DNA from: Methanomassiliicoccaceae archaeon UBA328
GTDB taxonomy: Archaea; Thermoplasmatota; Thermoplasmata; Methanomassiliicoccales; Methanomethylophilaceae
Assembly: GCA_002506905.1 (NCBI GenBank)
Contig: DAYM01000010.1
Coordinates: forward strand, 106,450 to 135,509
Direction: 5' to 3'
Length of the DNA: 29,060 nt
Under the pieces are notes generated by a model, which was not told the DNA's origin, did not search any database, and saw only the letters and a list, made by a program, of their open reading frames with translations. Made by a program: the position numbers and the translations under genes. Below are positions 1-7,581 of the stretch, piece by piece (the first letter of the stretch is position 1; every line of letters begins with the position of its first letter).

Positions 1-184
1 GACCCGATGTCGGTCTGATAAGACCGGTGATCGATTTGAGGGTTGTACTCTTGCCGGCACCGTTCGGTCCCAGCAGACCCATGAACTCCCCTTTCCTCAC
101 TTTCAGATCGAGATTGTCAACAGCAGTAAAATCCCCATAGGCCTTCGTGAGACCGAAGACGTCTATTGCTAATTGACCGTCCAT
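1..184 (-). CDS. ABC transporter ATP-binding protein, N-terminal part (partial)
   Basis: Only the first 61 codons lie in the window; the gene runs off the left edge. The visible protein begins MDGQLAIDVFGL and contains a Walker A motif GPNGAGKST near residues 38-46, followed by the LKSITGLIRPTSG stretch typical of ABC-2 type exporter ATPases. It resembles the complete ATPase at 22767-23708 (TKAYGDFTAV here against RKEYGSFTAV there), so the two are probably paralogues. An in-frame ATG also lies seven codons upstream at 205. A TATA-like ATTATTTATTG at 205-215 abuts it and would place the transcript start near 185, so the ATG at 184 on a leaderless message is preferred. The substrate cannot be told from this fragment. 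Confidence 0.85.
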   Translation of the reverse strand, partial: MDGQLAIDVFGLTKAYGDFTAVDNLDLKVRKGEFMGLLGPNGAGKSTTLKSITGLIRPTSG

Positions 185-204
185 AGGAGACGGAAGGCGC
201 TTCA

Positions 205-215
205 TCAATAAATAA
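205..215 (-). promoter_or_regulatory. TATA box of the partial ABC ATPase gene
   Basis: On the minus strand, ATTATTTATTG is centred about 26 bp before the ATG at 184, the usual archaeal TATA-to-start distance for a leaderless transcript. Nearby, ATCGG and CCGAT form a 5-bp inverted repeat at 281-297 (spacer 7), which could be a regulator site. The rest of 185-357 holds no gene. Confidence 0.4.
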
Positions 216-327
216 TGATTCTGGTTAGTGAACAATAATTTCCTTATTTCATGCATCATATAACTCTTAAGAATATTAGTATCGGTCAATATCCGATTCC
301 CGCTCCCTGTTAATAAGATAGGCGAAC

Positions 328-335
328 AATAAATA
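328..335 (+). promoter_or_regulatory. TATA box of gltX
   Basis: AATAAATA is centred about 26 bp before the ATG at 358 and no Shine-Dalgarno sequence is visible. This spacing fits a leaderless mRNA starting at or next to the start codon. Confidence 0.5.
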
Positions 336-357
336 CGCGAATCAGAATGTCCGTCAC

Positions 358-2043
358 ATGTCCGGGGAACCTATCGAGGATACGATAAGGAAATTCGCAC
401 TTCAGAACGCCATATTCTTTAAGGGGAAAGCAAACCCCAAGGCCGTCGTGGGCAAGATACTCGGAGGATTTCCCGAGTACAGGTCCAAGGTCGCAGAGAT
501 CACAGAGACGATCAACGGCATCGTCGAAGAGGTCAACGCCATGGGCCTGGATGCCCAGACAAAGGCGCTTCAGGAGATGGATTCCTCGCTTCTCGTGAAA
601 GAGAAGAAGGAACGTGTCTACCACCTTCCCGATCTGGAAAGCGCCGAAGAGGGCAAAGTTGTCATGCGTATCGCGCCCGGACCGTCCGGACCCCTTCATA
701 TCGGACACACGAGGGTATCTATCCTCAACGACGAGTATGTTAAGAGATACGGCGGAAAGCTGATCGCAAGATACGAGGACACCAACCCGGAGAAGATCGA
801 CCCCGAAGCATACGACATGATCCCCGAGGACCTGGAATGGCTCGGCGTCAAGGTCGACGAATCATACATCCAATCCTCGAGATTCGAGATCTATTACGAT
901 TACACCAGAAAGCTCATCGAAATGGGAAAGGCCTACGTCTGCACCTGCAACGGAGACCACTGGAGAGAGCTTAAGGAAAAGAAGATGGCCTGTCCCTGTC
1001 ACGACCTCCCCGTCGAAGTCCAGATGGAGAGATTCGAGAAACTCCTCAACGGGGAATACAAAGAGGGAGAGGCCGTGGCAGTTGTCAAAACAGACCTTTG
1101 CCACCCCAACCCCGCAGTGAGGGATTTCGTAGCACTCCGTGTGGTCGAACACCCCCACCCGCTCACAGGCGACAAATACCGCGCATATCCGATGATGAAC
1201 CTCTCCGTGGCCATCGACGACCACCTCATGGGAATGACCCATGTCGTGAGAGGAAAGGACCACCTGAACAACACCGTCAGGCAGCAGTACATCTTCGACT
1301 ACTTCGGATGGAAGAAGCCCGTGTACTATCACTACGGACTGGTCAACATCCCCGATACCGTCCTGAAGACCTCGCTCATCAAGAAGAGCATCGAGGCCGG
1401 AGAGTACAGCGGATGGGACGATGTGAGGACAGGTACCGTCAGGGCACTCAAGAGAAGAGGCATCAGACCCGAGGCCATCAGAAGATATTGGATCGAGAGC
1501 GGAATGAAATCCGTGGACATCCAGTTCTCGTGGGACGGCCTGTACAGCATGAACAGGGACATCATCGACGGCATCTCCAACAGATACTTCTTCGTCGACA
1601 GCCCGGTCAGATACGATATCGAAGGCATCGATGTCATCGACGGGAAGGCTCCTCTGCACCCCGATCACCCCGAGAGAGGCGACAGGATCTACAAGATAGA
1701 CGGAAGCAAGACGATCTTTATCTCCGAGGAGGATTCCAAACAGTTCTCCGATGCGGGAAAGATCAGGCTGAAGGACCTCTGCAACATCGAGTACGGAATG
1801 CCTGCGAAATACATCGGCAACGACGTATCCATCCTGAAACACGGCGCAAAGGCGGTCCAGTGGGTCAGCAGGGACAGCGTCAAGGCAAGCATCCTCATGC
1901 CCGACGGAACGGTCAGGGAAGGACTTGCGGAGAAGGCGCTCCTCGATGAGAAATGCGATTCCGTCCAGTTCGAAAGGATCGGCTTCGTGAAGATCGAGAA
2001 GAAAAATCCCGATATAATCGAGACGGTGTTCACCCACCGCTGA
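358..2043 (+). CDS. gltX: Glutamate--tRNA ligase, archaeal type (GluRS)
   Basis: This 561-residue class I aminoacyl-tRNA synthetase charges tRNA-Glu in the cytoplasm. In archaea the enzyme is usually non-discriminating and also makes Glu-tRNA-Gln, which GatDE then amidates. The HIGH signature is PSGPLHIGHTR at residues 109-119. The KMSKS region is LKTSLIKKS (336-344), followed by SGWDDVR and RALKRRG. A cysteine pair region, CTCN (195-198) and CPCH (212-215), lies between. The length and the N-terminal helical extension before HIGH match archaeal and eukaryotic-like GluRS rather than the bacterial form. The KMSKS-type loop is less canonical than usual: I see L where many archaeal enzymes have K or E. 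The start at 358 is chosen from the TATA spacing. Downstream it converges with feoB. Confidence 0.95.
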   Translation: MSGEPIEDTIRKFALQNAIFFKGKANPKAVVGKILGGFPEYRSKVAEITETINGIVEEVNAMGLDAQTKALQEMDSSLLVKEKKERVYHLPDLESAEEGKVVMRIAPGPSGPLHIGHTRVSILNDEYVKRYGGKLIARYEDTNPEKIDPEAYDMIPEDLEWLGVKVDESYIQSSRFEIYYDYTRKLIEMGKAYVCTCNGDHWRELKEKKMACPCHDLPVEVQMERFEKLLNGEYKEGEAVAVVKTDLCHPNPAVRDFVALRVVEHPHPLTGDKYRAYPMMNLSVAIDDHLMGMTHVVRGKDHLNNTVRQQYIFDYFGWKKPVYYHYGLVNIPDTVLKTSLIKKSIEAGEYSGWDDVRTGTVRALKRRGIRPEAIRRYWIESGMKSVDIQFSWDGLYSMNRDIIDGISNRYFFVDSPVRYDIEGIDVIDGKAPLHPDHPERGDRIYKIDGSKTIFISEEDSKQFSDAGKIRLKDLCNIEYGMPAKYIGNDVSILKHGAKAVQWVSRDSVKASILMPDGTVREGLAEKALLDEKCDSVQFERIGFVKIEKKNPDIIETVFTHR

Positions 2044-2053
2044 TCGAAAACCT

Positions 2054-2080
2054 GTCCGAAAGGACCTTTTCTTTATTTCT
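2054..2080 (+). terminator. Possible terminator after gltX
   Basis: A short hairpin with a GAAA tetraloop (GTCC-GAAA-GGAC) is followed by a T-rich run ending at about 2080. It lies between the convergent gltX and feoB genes. The stem is only 4 bp, so the call is weak. Confidence 0.4.
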
Positions 2081-2087
2081 CAAATTA

Positions 2088-3995
2088 TCAGAACACTATG
2101 AACAACAGGTTCGTGATGCTTCCCAGCAATATTGCGACACCTATCGATATCGCAGTGGTGATCAGCGTATCCTTCCAGCCGTTCTCCTTCCACATGACCG
2201 TGAGTGTGGCGATACACGGGATGTAAGTTGCCATCACAACCCCGAACACGACGAACTGTTCGGAGGTCATGGTCGTAAGCAGACCGAGGATCGCAAGCAT
2301 TCCGACGGCCATCTCCTTTCTCAGGATACCGACTATGAACGCGACCACGCAGACGGCCGGCAGTCCGAGCATGCCGACGGTGATGAACGACATAGGCTCA
2401 ACGATGATATCTAGCAGATTGTATGTAAGCAGTAACTCGACAATGATGCTTCCGATGACCAGCAGCGGGAATGCGATGTAGAAGAAGTCCTTGATCCTCT
2501 CCCATGTCTTGAACAGGACGTTCTTCGCCTGGGGCATGACAAGGTCGGGAAGTTCCATGGCAAGGTTGCTGGGCTCTTTCTTCAGCAGCTTGTTCATCAG
2601 ATAACCGATAACGCATCCGAGGGCTACCAATATTACGAGGATGGCCAGAGCATATGGTATTCCCGCGTACTTTCCGGTGATGCCCATGATGATGGCCATC
2701 TGGGCCGAACAGGGCACGGCCATTATGATTATCGCGGTGATGATCAGCCTTTCCCTTCTGGATTGGATGGAACGTGTCGCAAGGACGGCGGGAACGTTGC
2801 ATCCGATACCTACGAGTATGGGTATTGCCGCTCCTCCGTGAAGTCCGAATCTGTGCATGACCGTATCCAAAAGGACAACGACACGGGTGAGATATCCCGA
2901 ATCCTCCAGTATTCCCAATATTATGTAGAATACCATGATGTACGGTATTACCAGAGATAGGATCGCACCGATGCTTCCGTTGATACCGTTAAGGATCGAT
3001 GCCCACAGCGGATCCAATGATCCTGCCACCTCGGTAAGCCAATCGCCGAGACAGTAATCGTACGCTCCGGCTACCAGCTCGTCCAGGAATGAACCTACGT
3101 AGACGATGATCAGGAAGATCAACGCGAATACTCCGAGCATTATCGGAATTCCTGTGGAAGGGGAGATCGTCAGATCCGAGAACTTCTCCTTCTTTGTCTG
3201 GGCCCTCTGAGTTCTTTTGACGGAACCTCTCACGATGATGTCCGAGAGAGCGTACCTCTCACGTCCTATGGTGATGTCCGGAGTCTCGTTGTTGAGCTCT
3301 TTGAGCATCTTCTTCATATCGTCTACGGCACCCATTACATCGCGGGGGACCATCTTGACGAAATCATCGGTCCCTTCCAGGACCTTGATGGCCACGCCGT
3401 ATTTTCTGAACCTGCTTTCGGGAAGTGCATCGGCTATCGCATTGGCGGCGATGTTGATGTTCCTGCTGTAATTGACCTTGAAATCAGGTGCGGCGGCCTT
3501 TCCTTCGCAGACGGCATCTACCAGTGCGTCCACGCCTTCGGACGTTTTTGCCGAAACGGGCATGACGGGTATGCCTATGCTTTTGGAAATGGCGTCCACA
3601 TCGATCTCGAACTTCTTCCTGGCGGCATCGATCTTATTCAGTGCCAATATGGTGGGAAGACCGAGTTCGAGGACCTCGAAACAGAGAACAAGACTGCTCT
3701 CGAGATTGGTCGCATCCGCCACGACGATGACCGCATCGTTCTTGGATTCGCCCAGCATACTGATGGCGGCATCCTCATCGGGCTGATTCTTAGAAAGACT
3801 GTAGATTCCGGGAAGGTCGTGGACGTTGACTGTGTGTCCGTTCCTGCTGATGACGGCCTCTTCAAATTCAACGGTAGTGCCCGCATAATTCGATGATATG
3901 ACGCCGACACCGGTCATTCTGGTGAAAAGTGCGGACTTTCCCACGTTGGGCTGTCCTATCAGAGCGACCTGGACCTGTTCGTTTTCCAAGATCAA
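2088..3995 (-). CDS. feoB: Ferrous iron transporter FeoB
   Basis: This 635-residue GTPase-coupled membrane protein imports Fe2+. The N-terminal G domain has GQPNVGKS (14-21), DLPG (60-63) and NKID (120-123). The C-terminal half holds many hydrophobic membrane segments in two gate-like blocks, with GIGCNVPAVLATR in the first and a FPLLVIGSIIVE-type segment later. The length is normal for FeoB. The only reasonable start is TTG at 3995, which overlaps the TGA stop of the upstream regulator (shared TTGA), so translation is probably coupled. No separate feoA gene is seen here; a FeoA-like domain sits at the end of the regulator instead. Expression is probably repressed by iron through the operator at 4657-4670. 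Confidence 0.95.
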   Translation of the reverse strand: MILENEQVQVALIGQPNVGKSALFTRMTGVGVISSNYAGTTVEFEEAVISRNGHTVNVHDLPGIYSLSKNQPDEDAAISMLGESKNDAVIVVADATNLESSLVLCFEVLELGLPTILALNKIDAARKKFEIDVDAISKSIGIPVMPVSAKTSEGVDALVDAVCEGKAAAPDFKVNYSRNINIAANAIADALPESRFRKYGVAIKVLEGTDDFVKMVPRDVMGAVDDMKKMLKELNNETPDITIGRERYALSDIIVRGSVKRTQRAQTKKEKFSDLTISPSTGIPIMLGVFALIFLIIVYVGSFLDELVAGAYDYCLGDWLTEVAGSLDPLWASILNGINGSIGAILSLVIPYIMVFYIILGILEDSGYLTRVVVLLDTVMHRFGLHGGAAIPILVGIGCNVPAVLATRSIQSRRERLIITAIIIMAVPCSAQMAIIMGITGKYAGIPYALAILVILVALGCVIGYLMNKLLKKEPSNLAMELPDLVMPQAKNVLFKTWERIKDFFYIAFPLLVIGSIIVELLLTYNLLDIIVEPMSFITVGMLGLPAVCVVAFIVGILRKEMAVGMLAILGLLTTMTSEQFVVFGVVMATYIPCIATLTVMWKENGWKDTLITTAISIGVAILLGSITNLLFIVF

Positions 3996-4651
3996 CTACC
4001 AACGTCGACAAAGACCGCGGCAGCCATTCCCACATCCAATGCCACAGTGGATCCGCCTATTCCGATAACTCTCGGACCCTTATTGGAGACCCTGCCTTCG
4101 ACAGATACCTCCCTTCCGGGGACGAATCCCATGGCGATAAGCTTCTTGACAGTCTCGGAATCGTCGCTCTTCAAGAACGCGATCTTGCCATGCTCTCCGC
4201 CGTCCATATTGCTTAGGGATTCGGTGGACTGTTTGCCCGCCATAGCGGCCTTACAGGGATTGTTACAGGATTTGCAGTCGCTGTCGACAGGTGTGCCGAC
4301 CATCTGACAGATCCTGAGCATGGAATCATCAGAAATGACGTGTTCCATTTTATGTGCCTCTTCGTGAGCGGTCTGGTGATCCACATCGAGGACATCTGTG
4401 AGGAACCTCTCCACAACGTGATGTTTCTTCCTTATCTGTCTCGCAAGATTGAGTCCCGATTCCGTGAGCGATACCCCTTTGTACTTCTCGTACTCGACAT
4501 ATCCTTCGCTTGACAGTATCTTGAGCATCTCAGTGACACTTGCAGGTGACACTCCCATGAACGATGCGAGCTCGGTGGTCTTCGCCGCCCTCTCGCCTTC
4601 GGTAAGTCTCAAAATGCTGATAAGATAATCTTCGCGGCTCTGTGAACTCAT
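3992..4651 (-). CDS. DtxR/MntR-family metal-dependent repressor with C-terminal FeoA domain
   Basis: A 219-residue transcription regulator. An N-terminal winged helix-turn-helix covers about residues 5-65. The dimerisation/metal domain carries HEEAHKMEH (96-104), whose Glu and His residues match the metal ligands of DtxR-type proteins. The C-terminal part (about 148-219) is a FeoA/SH3-like domain (LIAMGFVPGREVSVEG). Between them lies an unusual cysteine cluster, C115, C126, C129 and C133 (CKSCNNPC), which could hold a metal or an Fe-S cluster. The gene overlaps feoB by four bases and is transcribed with it, so it most likely controls iron uptake and its own synthesis. Whether Fe2+ or Mn2+ is the effector cannot be read directly; the feoB neighbour favours iron. 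Confidence 0.9.
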   Translation of the reverse strand: MSSQSREDYLISILRLTEGERAAKTTELASFMGVSPASVTEMLKILSSEGYVEYEKYKGVSLTESGLNLARQIRKKHHVVERFLTDVLDVDHQTAHEEAHKMEHVISDDSMLRICQMVGTPVDSDCKSCNNPCKAAMAGKQSTESLSNMDGGEHGKIAFLKSDDSETVKKLIAMGFVPGREVSVEGRVSNKGPRVIGIGGSTVALDVGMAAAVFVDVGS

Positions 4652-4656
4652 TACTT

Positions 4657-4670
4657 TTAGGATTACCTAA
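4657..4670. promoter_or_regulatory. Candidate DtxR-type operator (inverted repeat)
   Basis: TTAGGATTACCTAA has perfect 5-bp arms, TTAGG and CCTAA, around a 4-bp spacer. The arms match the half sites of DtxR/IdeR-type iron boxes. It lies between the TATA box (4674-4681) and the regulator's ATG at 4651, so a bound repressor would block the transcript start. Confidence 0.65.
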
Positions 4671-4673
4671 TGA

Positions 4674-4681
4674 TATTTAAA
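4674..4681 (-). promoter_or_regulatory. TATA box of the dtxR-like/feoB operon
   Basis: TTTAAATA on the minus strand is centred about 26 bp before the ATG at 4651. No Shine-Dalgarno sequence precedes that ATG, so the mRNA is probably leaderless. Confidence 0.6.
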
Positions 4682-4722
4682 GAATACTAAATCTCGATGA
4701 GCAAGGATCATATACAGCTGTT

Positions 4723-4752
4723 AAAAAAACCCTGAACTCTGAGGTTCTGGGT
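4723..4752 (-). terminator. Terminator of the glyA operon
   Basis: On the minus strand, ACCC-A-GAAC and GTTC-A-GGGT form a stem with one internal mismatch and a 6-base loop, followed at once by seven T residues (4729-4723). It separates the glyA operon from the dtxR-like/feoB promoter. Confidence 0.7.
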
Positions 4753-4769
4753 ACTGCGAACGGGTTTGG

Positions 4770-4794
4770 GCCGGCCGGAAGAAATCCGGTCGGC
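4770..4794 (-). terminator. GC-rich hairpin after the small coiled-coil gene
   Basis: A 10-bp stem with one G-T pair and a 5-base loop starts 7 bases after the TGA at 4802. It has no T tract of its own. It may pause transcription or protect the 3' end, acting together with the T-tailed hairpin that follows at 4723-4752. Confidence 0.5.
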
Positions 4795-4801
4795 AATGGT
4801 T

Positions 4802-5119
4802 TCACTGGTTCTCGTTCCTGCGGGCCTCACGCTCTTCGTGGGCCTTCTGCTTGAGCTCTTCTTTCTCGGCCTCAAGCTTCTTGATCTCTTCGTCGCAGGC
4901 CTTGGCCTTCTCGTAGAGTTCCTTTACCTCGGCAGTGAGTTCGGTCTTGCCCTCTGCATATGCATCGAACATCTTCTCTCCTGCCTCTTCGATAGCTTAT
5001 CTCTTCTGGCTTTTCTGCTCGGAGATCTTGTTATCGTATTTTGCCTCGTCGATCTTCTGTCCGGTGAGGCTGTCCGTGTTCTTCAATCCAGTCTTAAGTT
5101 TGTCTGTGAATGATGCCAT
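4802..5119 (-). pseudogene. Small coiled-coil protein gene interrupted by an in-frame TAA
   Basis: The frame starts with ATG at 5119, five bases after the glyA stop and preceded by GGAGTGAT as a ribosome-binding site. It reads MASFTDKLKTGLKN and continues to a TGA at 4802, 105 sense codons in all. Codon 41 is TAA (4997-4999), after the residues SEQKSQKR; reading resumes with AIEEAGEKMFDAYAEGK and a highly charged C-terminus (EEIKKLEAEKEELKQ) predicted to be a coiled coil. Codon use and amino acid pattern are the same on both sides, so one change (for example AAA to TAA) would explain the break. It may be a recent pseudogene, a sequencing error, or a gene that yields only a 40-residue product. 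I do not recognise the family. It appears co-transcribed with glyA. Confidence 0.65.
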
Positions 5120-5124
5120 ATCTA

Positions 5125-6408
5125 TCACTCCACAAGTTTGTGGTATTCATACGCAGGTTCTCCTGCGTTGAAGCAGTATTGGATGGTGGCAAAGTTCTTC
5201 TTGAATGCCTTGACGTCTTCGGCGACCTTCTTGGGGTCCTCCTTCTTGACGATGACACGTGCGATGAGCTCTGCCACTTCTTTCATCTCGCTCTCCTTCA
5301 TTCCGAGACGGGTCATTTCCTGCGAACCGAGCCTGAGGCCGGAAGGCCTTACAGAGCTGGTATCCTGGGGAAGCATGTTCTTGTTACAGATGATGTTCGC
5401 ATCCTCGAGGAGCTGGGCGCAGTCCTTTCCGCCTCCGAACTGGGTGACGTCCAATGCGATGGCGTGGGACCTGGTGAATCCGAGGTCGGGACACAGAACG
5501 GGTACTCCGAGCTCGTACAGTGCCTGTCCGAGTGCGCGGGAGTTCTTGCATGCCTGCGCTGCGTACTCCTTTCCGAAGACATCCATCTCGGCAAGTGTGA
5601 TGGCGAGTGCGGCCATTGCGTGAAGGTGGTGGCTGGATGTGACTCCGGGGAACACCGCTTTCAGTAATTTCTTCTCCTGCTCATCGGTAAGGTTCTGTCC
5701 GAGGATCATACCGTGGTTGGGTCCGGGGAATGTCTTGTGTGTCGATGAGGACACGACGTTCACGCCTTCCCTGAGGGGGTCCTGGAACTGTCCGCCTGCG
5801 ATGAGACCGAGCACGTGTGCGCAGTCTTCCCAAACGAGACATCCGATCTCATTGAATGTGTCCTGCAGCTCTTTGAGCGGCGGGGGGAAGAGGAACACCG
5901 AAAGACCGAACTGAGCGACCTTGGGCTTTACCTCTTTCAGGAGCTTGATGGTTCCGTCGACGTCGAGATTCATATCGTTGACGTTGAACGGATAGTTTAC
6001 GGATTTGACGCCTCTCTGACCGAAAGCACCGAATTCGCAGGTCGAGATGTGCGCTCCCTGTGCAAGTGCGCAGGTGGTGATGGTATCGCCGGGCTGGGCG
6101 AATGCGAAGAGAACTGCCATGTTGGCAACTGTTCCGGAGATGGGCCTTACATCGGCGAAATCCGATCTGAAGACCTTCTTTGCAAGTTCAATCGCTTTGA
6201 GCTCGACCTTGTCAACGTAGATGTTACCCTGGTAGTATCTTTTACCAGGAGTTCCTTCTGCATACCTGTCTGCAAAGTCCGAGATGAGCATCTCCTTTGC
6301 GAGGGGGCTCATGAGGTTCTCGGATGCGATCATGGGGATGCACTGCTCGAACCATTTGTTGTGAGCCTGTACCTGTTCTCTGATGTAGCGGGCGTCTTCT
6401 AATGCCAT
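5125..6408 (-). CDS. glyA: Serine hydroxymethyltransferase
   Basis: A 427-residue PLP enzyme that interconverts serine and glycine while moving a one-carbon unit to or from a reduced pterin; which pterin this organism uses cannot be seen. The PLP lysine is K225 in SSSTHKTFPGPNHG. The cofactor-binding WEDCAHVLGLIAGGQF motif begins at 193, and the N-terminal MIASENLMSP and YAEGTPGKRYYQGN motifs are typical. The length is normal. Of two in-frame starts, GTG at 6420 and ATG at 6408, the ATG is preferred: family members begin just before this point and a possible GGTG ribosome-binding site lies upstream. The small coiled-coil gene follows five bases downstream. A T-rich minus-strand element near 6439-6444 may be its TATA box, the end of the upstream transcript, or both. 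Confidence 0.95.
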   Translation of the reverse strand: MALEDARYIREQVQAHNKWFEQCIPMIASENLMSPLAKEMLISDFADRYAEGTPGKRYYQGNIYVDKVELKAIELAKKVFRSDFADVRPISGTVANMAVLFAFAQPGDTITTCALAQGAHISTCEFGAFGQRGVKSVNYPFNVNDMNLDVDGTIKLLKEVKPKVAQFGLSVFLFPPPLKELQDTFNEIGCLVWEDCAHVLGLIAGGQFQDPLREGVNVVSSSTHKTFPGPNHGMILGQNLTDEQEKKLLKAVFPGVTSSHHLHAMAALAITLAEMDVFGKEYAAQACKNSRALGQALYELGVPVLCPDLGFTRSHAIALDVTQFGGGKDCAQLLEDANIICNKNMLPQDTSSVRPSGLRLGSQEMTRLGMKESEMKEVAELIARVIVKKEDPKKVAEDVKAFKKNFATIQYCFNAGEPAYEYHKLVE

Positions 6409-6476
6409 TTTGATCAGCACCTTAATCGCGCATTACGTAAAAAAGAGATTCGGTCCGAACGCCGACGGAGTTGTGA

Positions 6477-7433
6477 TCATTCCAAGACGTGACGAAGGTG
6501 TGCCAGATAGAGAGATACGAGATCGCCCATCAATATGCACGTAAGATTCTTGCCGATATTGCTCTCGCCCATCACATGATAGACCGCCATGTCGATCTTT
6601 CCGTCCTCGAGGATCGACATCGAAGCATCCAACATACAGCGGACCATCTGCGGAGCATCGTTATCGTAGATGATGACCGGAATGAATATGCGGTTCCTGT
6701 CATCCCCGTCCATCCAACCTACGATCTCGTTGTGATTGAATTCCGGAAGCGAACCGCAGAACGATATGAATTTGGAATTCTCGTTTATCTGGGTCTTCCA
6801 CCTTATAGCGGCGGCCCTCATCGTCGCGAGACTGTAGACGACGGGGATCCTGTGAAGAAGCCTTCCCGAAATGTCCTTAACCTCGGAGAATCCCGAAGCG
6901 ACGATCTCGTCCCTAGTCCTCTTCAGTTCCGGTATCACCCTTCTGAGCTCGGATGCCGCATCGCAGACGCCTGCACTTTCCAATACGGCCGCAAGATATC
7001 CTAAAATTATCCCGAATGCTTCCCTGGGGACCATTCCCTTCCTCTTGATCTCTATGAGACGGTCGCCGTTCTCACTGGCCTTCTTTCCGAGTTTTCCGCC
7101 TGCCGAGATGACTATGCATTTACAGTTCCTGGCACGTGCCTCGTCATAGGCCAAGATGACCTCGTCGGAATCACCGGAGTAACTCAGAAGGATCACAGTG
7201 GTCTTGGAATCCACCCAGCCCGGAAGTTCGATGTCCCTGATAACAGTGATGGGGATCGACGGAGATGCATTCGCGTAATCGATGAGAACGTCGCCGGCCA
7301 ATGCGGAATTTCCCATTCCGCAGATACAGACCTTGACGGCCCTCTTAATGCGGGGCAGCGGGGCGTTGACAGCTTCCTCGATCTGCTCGGGAAAGTCCAA
7401 TGCCATGCTGAATATCTCCGTTTCCGAATCCAT
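6477..7433 (-). CDS. Bifunctional phosphoglucose/phosphomannose isomerase
   Basis: A 318-residue SIS-domain isomerase of the archaeal PGI/PMI family, which interconverts fructose 6-phosphate with glucose 6-phosphate or mannose 6-phosphate. The first SIS domain has GMGNSALAGDVL (39-50) and SYSGDSDEVI (84-93). The second half has the family's PEFNHNEIVGW (230-240), including the likely catalytic His; the Glu in INENSKF lies just before it. The length suits the family (about 300-330). Two close ATG codons exist, 7439 and 7433. A GAGGG lies directly against the first but six bases before the second, so 7433 is chosen. A TATA-like sequence at 7465-7474 gives a short leader. It probably serves gluconeogenesis and sugar-nucleotide supply. 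Confidence 0.85.
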   Translation of the reverse strand: MDSETEIFSMALDFPEQIEEAVNAPLPRIKRAVKVCICGMGNSALAGDVLIDYANASPSIPITVIRDIELPGWVDSKTTVILLSYSGDSDEVILAYDEARARNCKCIVISAGGKLGKKASENGDRLIEIKRKGMVPREAFGIILGYLAAVLESAGVCDAASELRRVIPELKRTRDEIVASGFSEVKDISGRLLHRIPVVYSLATMRAAAIRWKTQINENSKFISFCGSLPEFNHNEIVGWMDGDDRNRIFIPVIIYDNDAPQMVRCMLDASMSILEDGKIDMAVYHVMGESNIGKNLTCILMGDLVSLYLAHLRHVLE

Positions 7434-7460
7434 ATGCATCCCTCTGCGCTTACATAGCGA

Positions 7461-7510
7461 ACCGCGATATAATCCTAAGGGTCTAGACCTTATCGCAAAT
7501 TACCGCGATA
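7461..7510. promoter_or_regulatory. Shared PGI/PMI-ribB intergenic region with repeats
   Basis: ACCGCGATA occurs at 7461-7469 and again at 7502-7510. TATCGC at 7491-7496 pairs with GCGATA at 7505-7510, an inverted repeat with spacer 8. A 10-bp palindrome GGTCTAGACC lies at about 7480-7489. The minus-strand TATA box of the isomerase gene (ATATAAT region, 7467-7473) overlaps the first repeat. These could be regulator sites for either divergent gene. Confidence 0.4.
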
Positions 7511-7545
7511 GTTGTATTTACCGATTTTTTAGTAATAGAACATTC

Positions 7546-7556
7546 TTATTTTAATA
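7546..7556 (+). promoter_or_regulatory. TATA box of the ribBLCH operon
   Basis: TTATTTTAATA is centred about 30 bp before the ribB ATG at 7582, predicting a leader of only a few bases. Confidence 0.45.
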
Positions 7557-7581
7557 CTTCACCCATCCAAAATACGATAAT

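Noticed and set aside
862..2037. A 391-codon open frame on the minus strand across gltX
   Set aside because: It is a shadow of gltX: no family likeness and no ribosome-binding site, while the plus frame has clear GluRS motifs.
4997..4999. Read-through of the TAA as pyrrolysine
   Set aside because: Pyrrolysine is inserted at TAG, not TAA, so this stop cannot be explained that way.
5110..6402. Plus-strand frames across glyA
   Set aside because: Antisense shadows of serine hydroxymethyltransferase without any start signal or domain.
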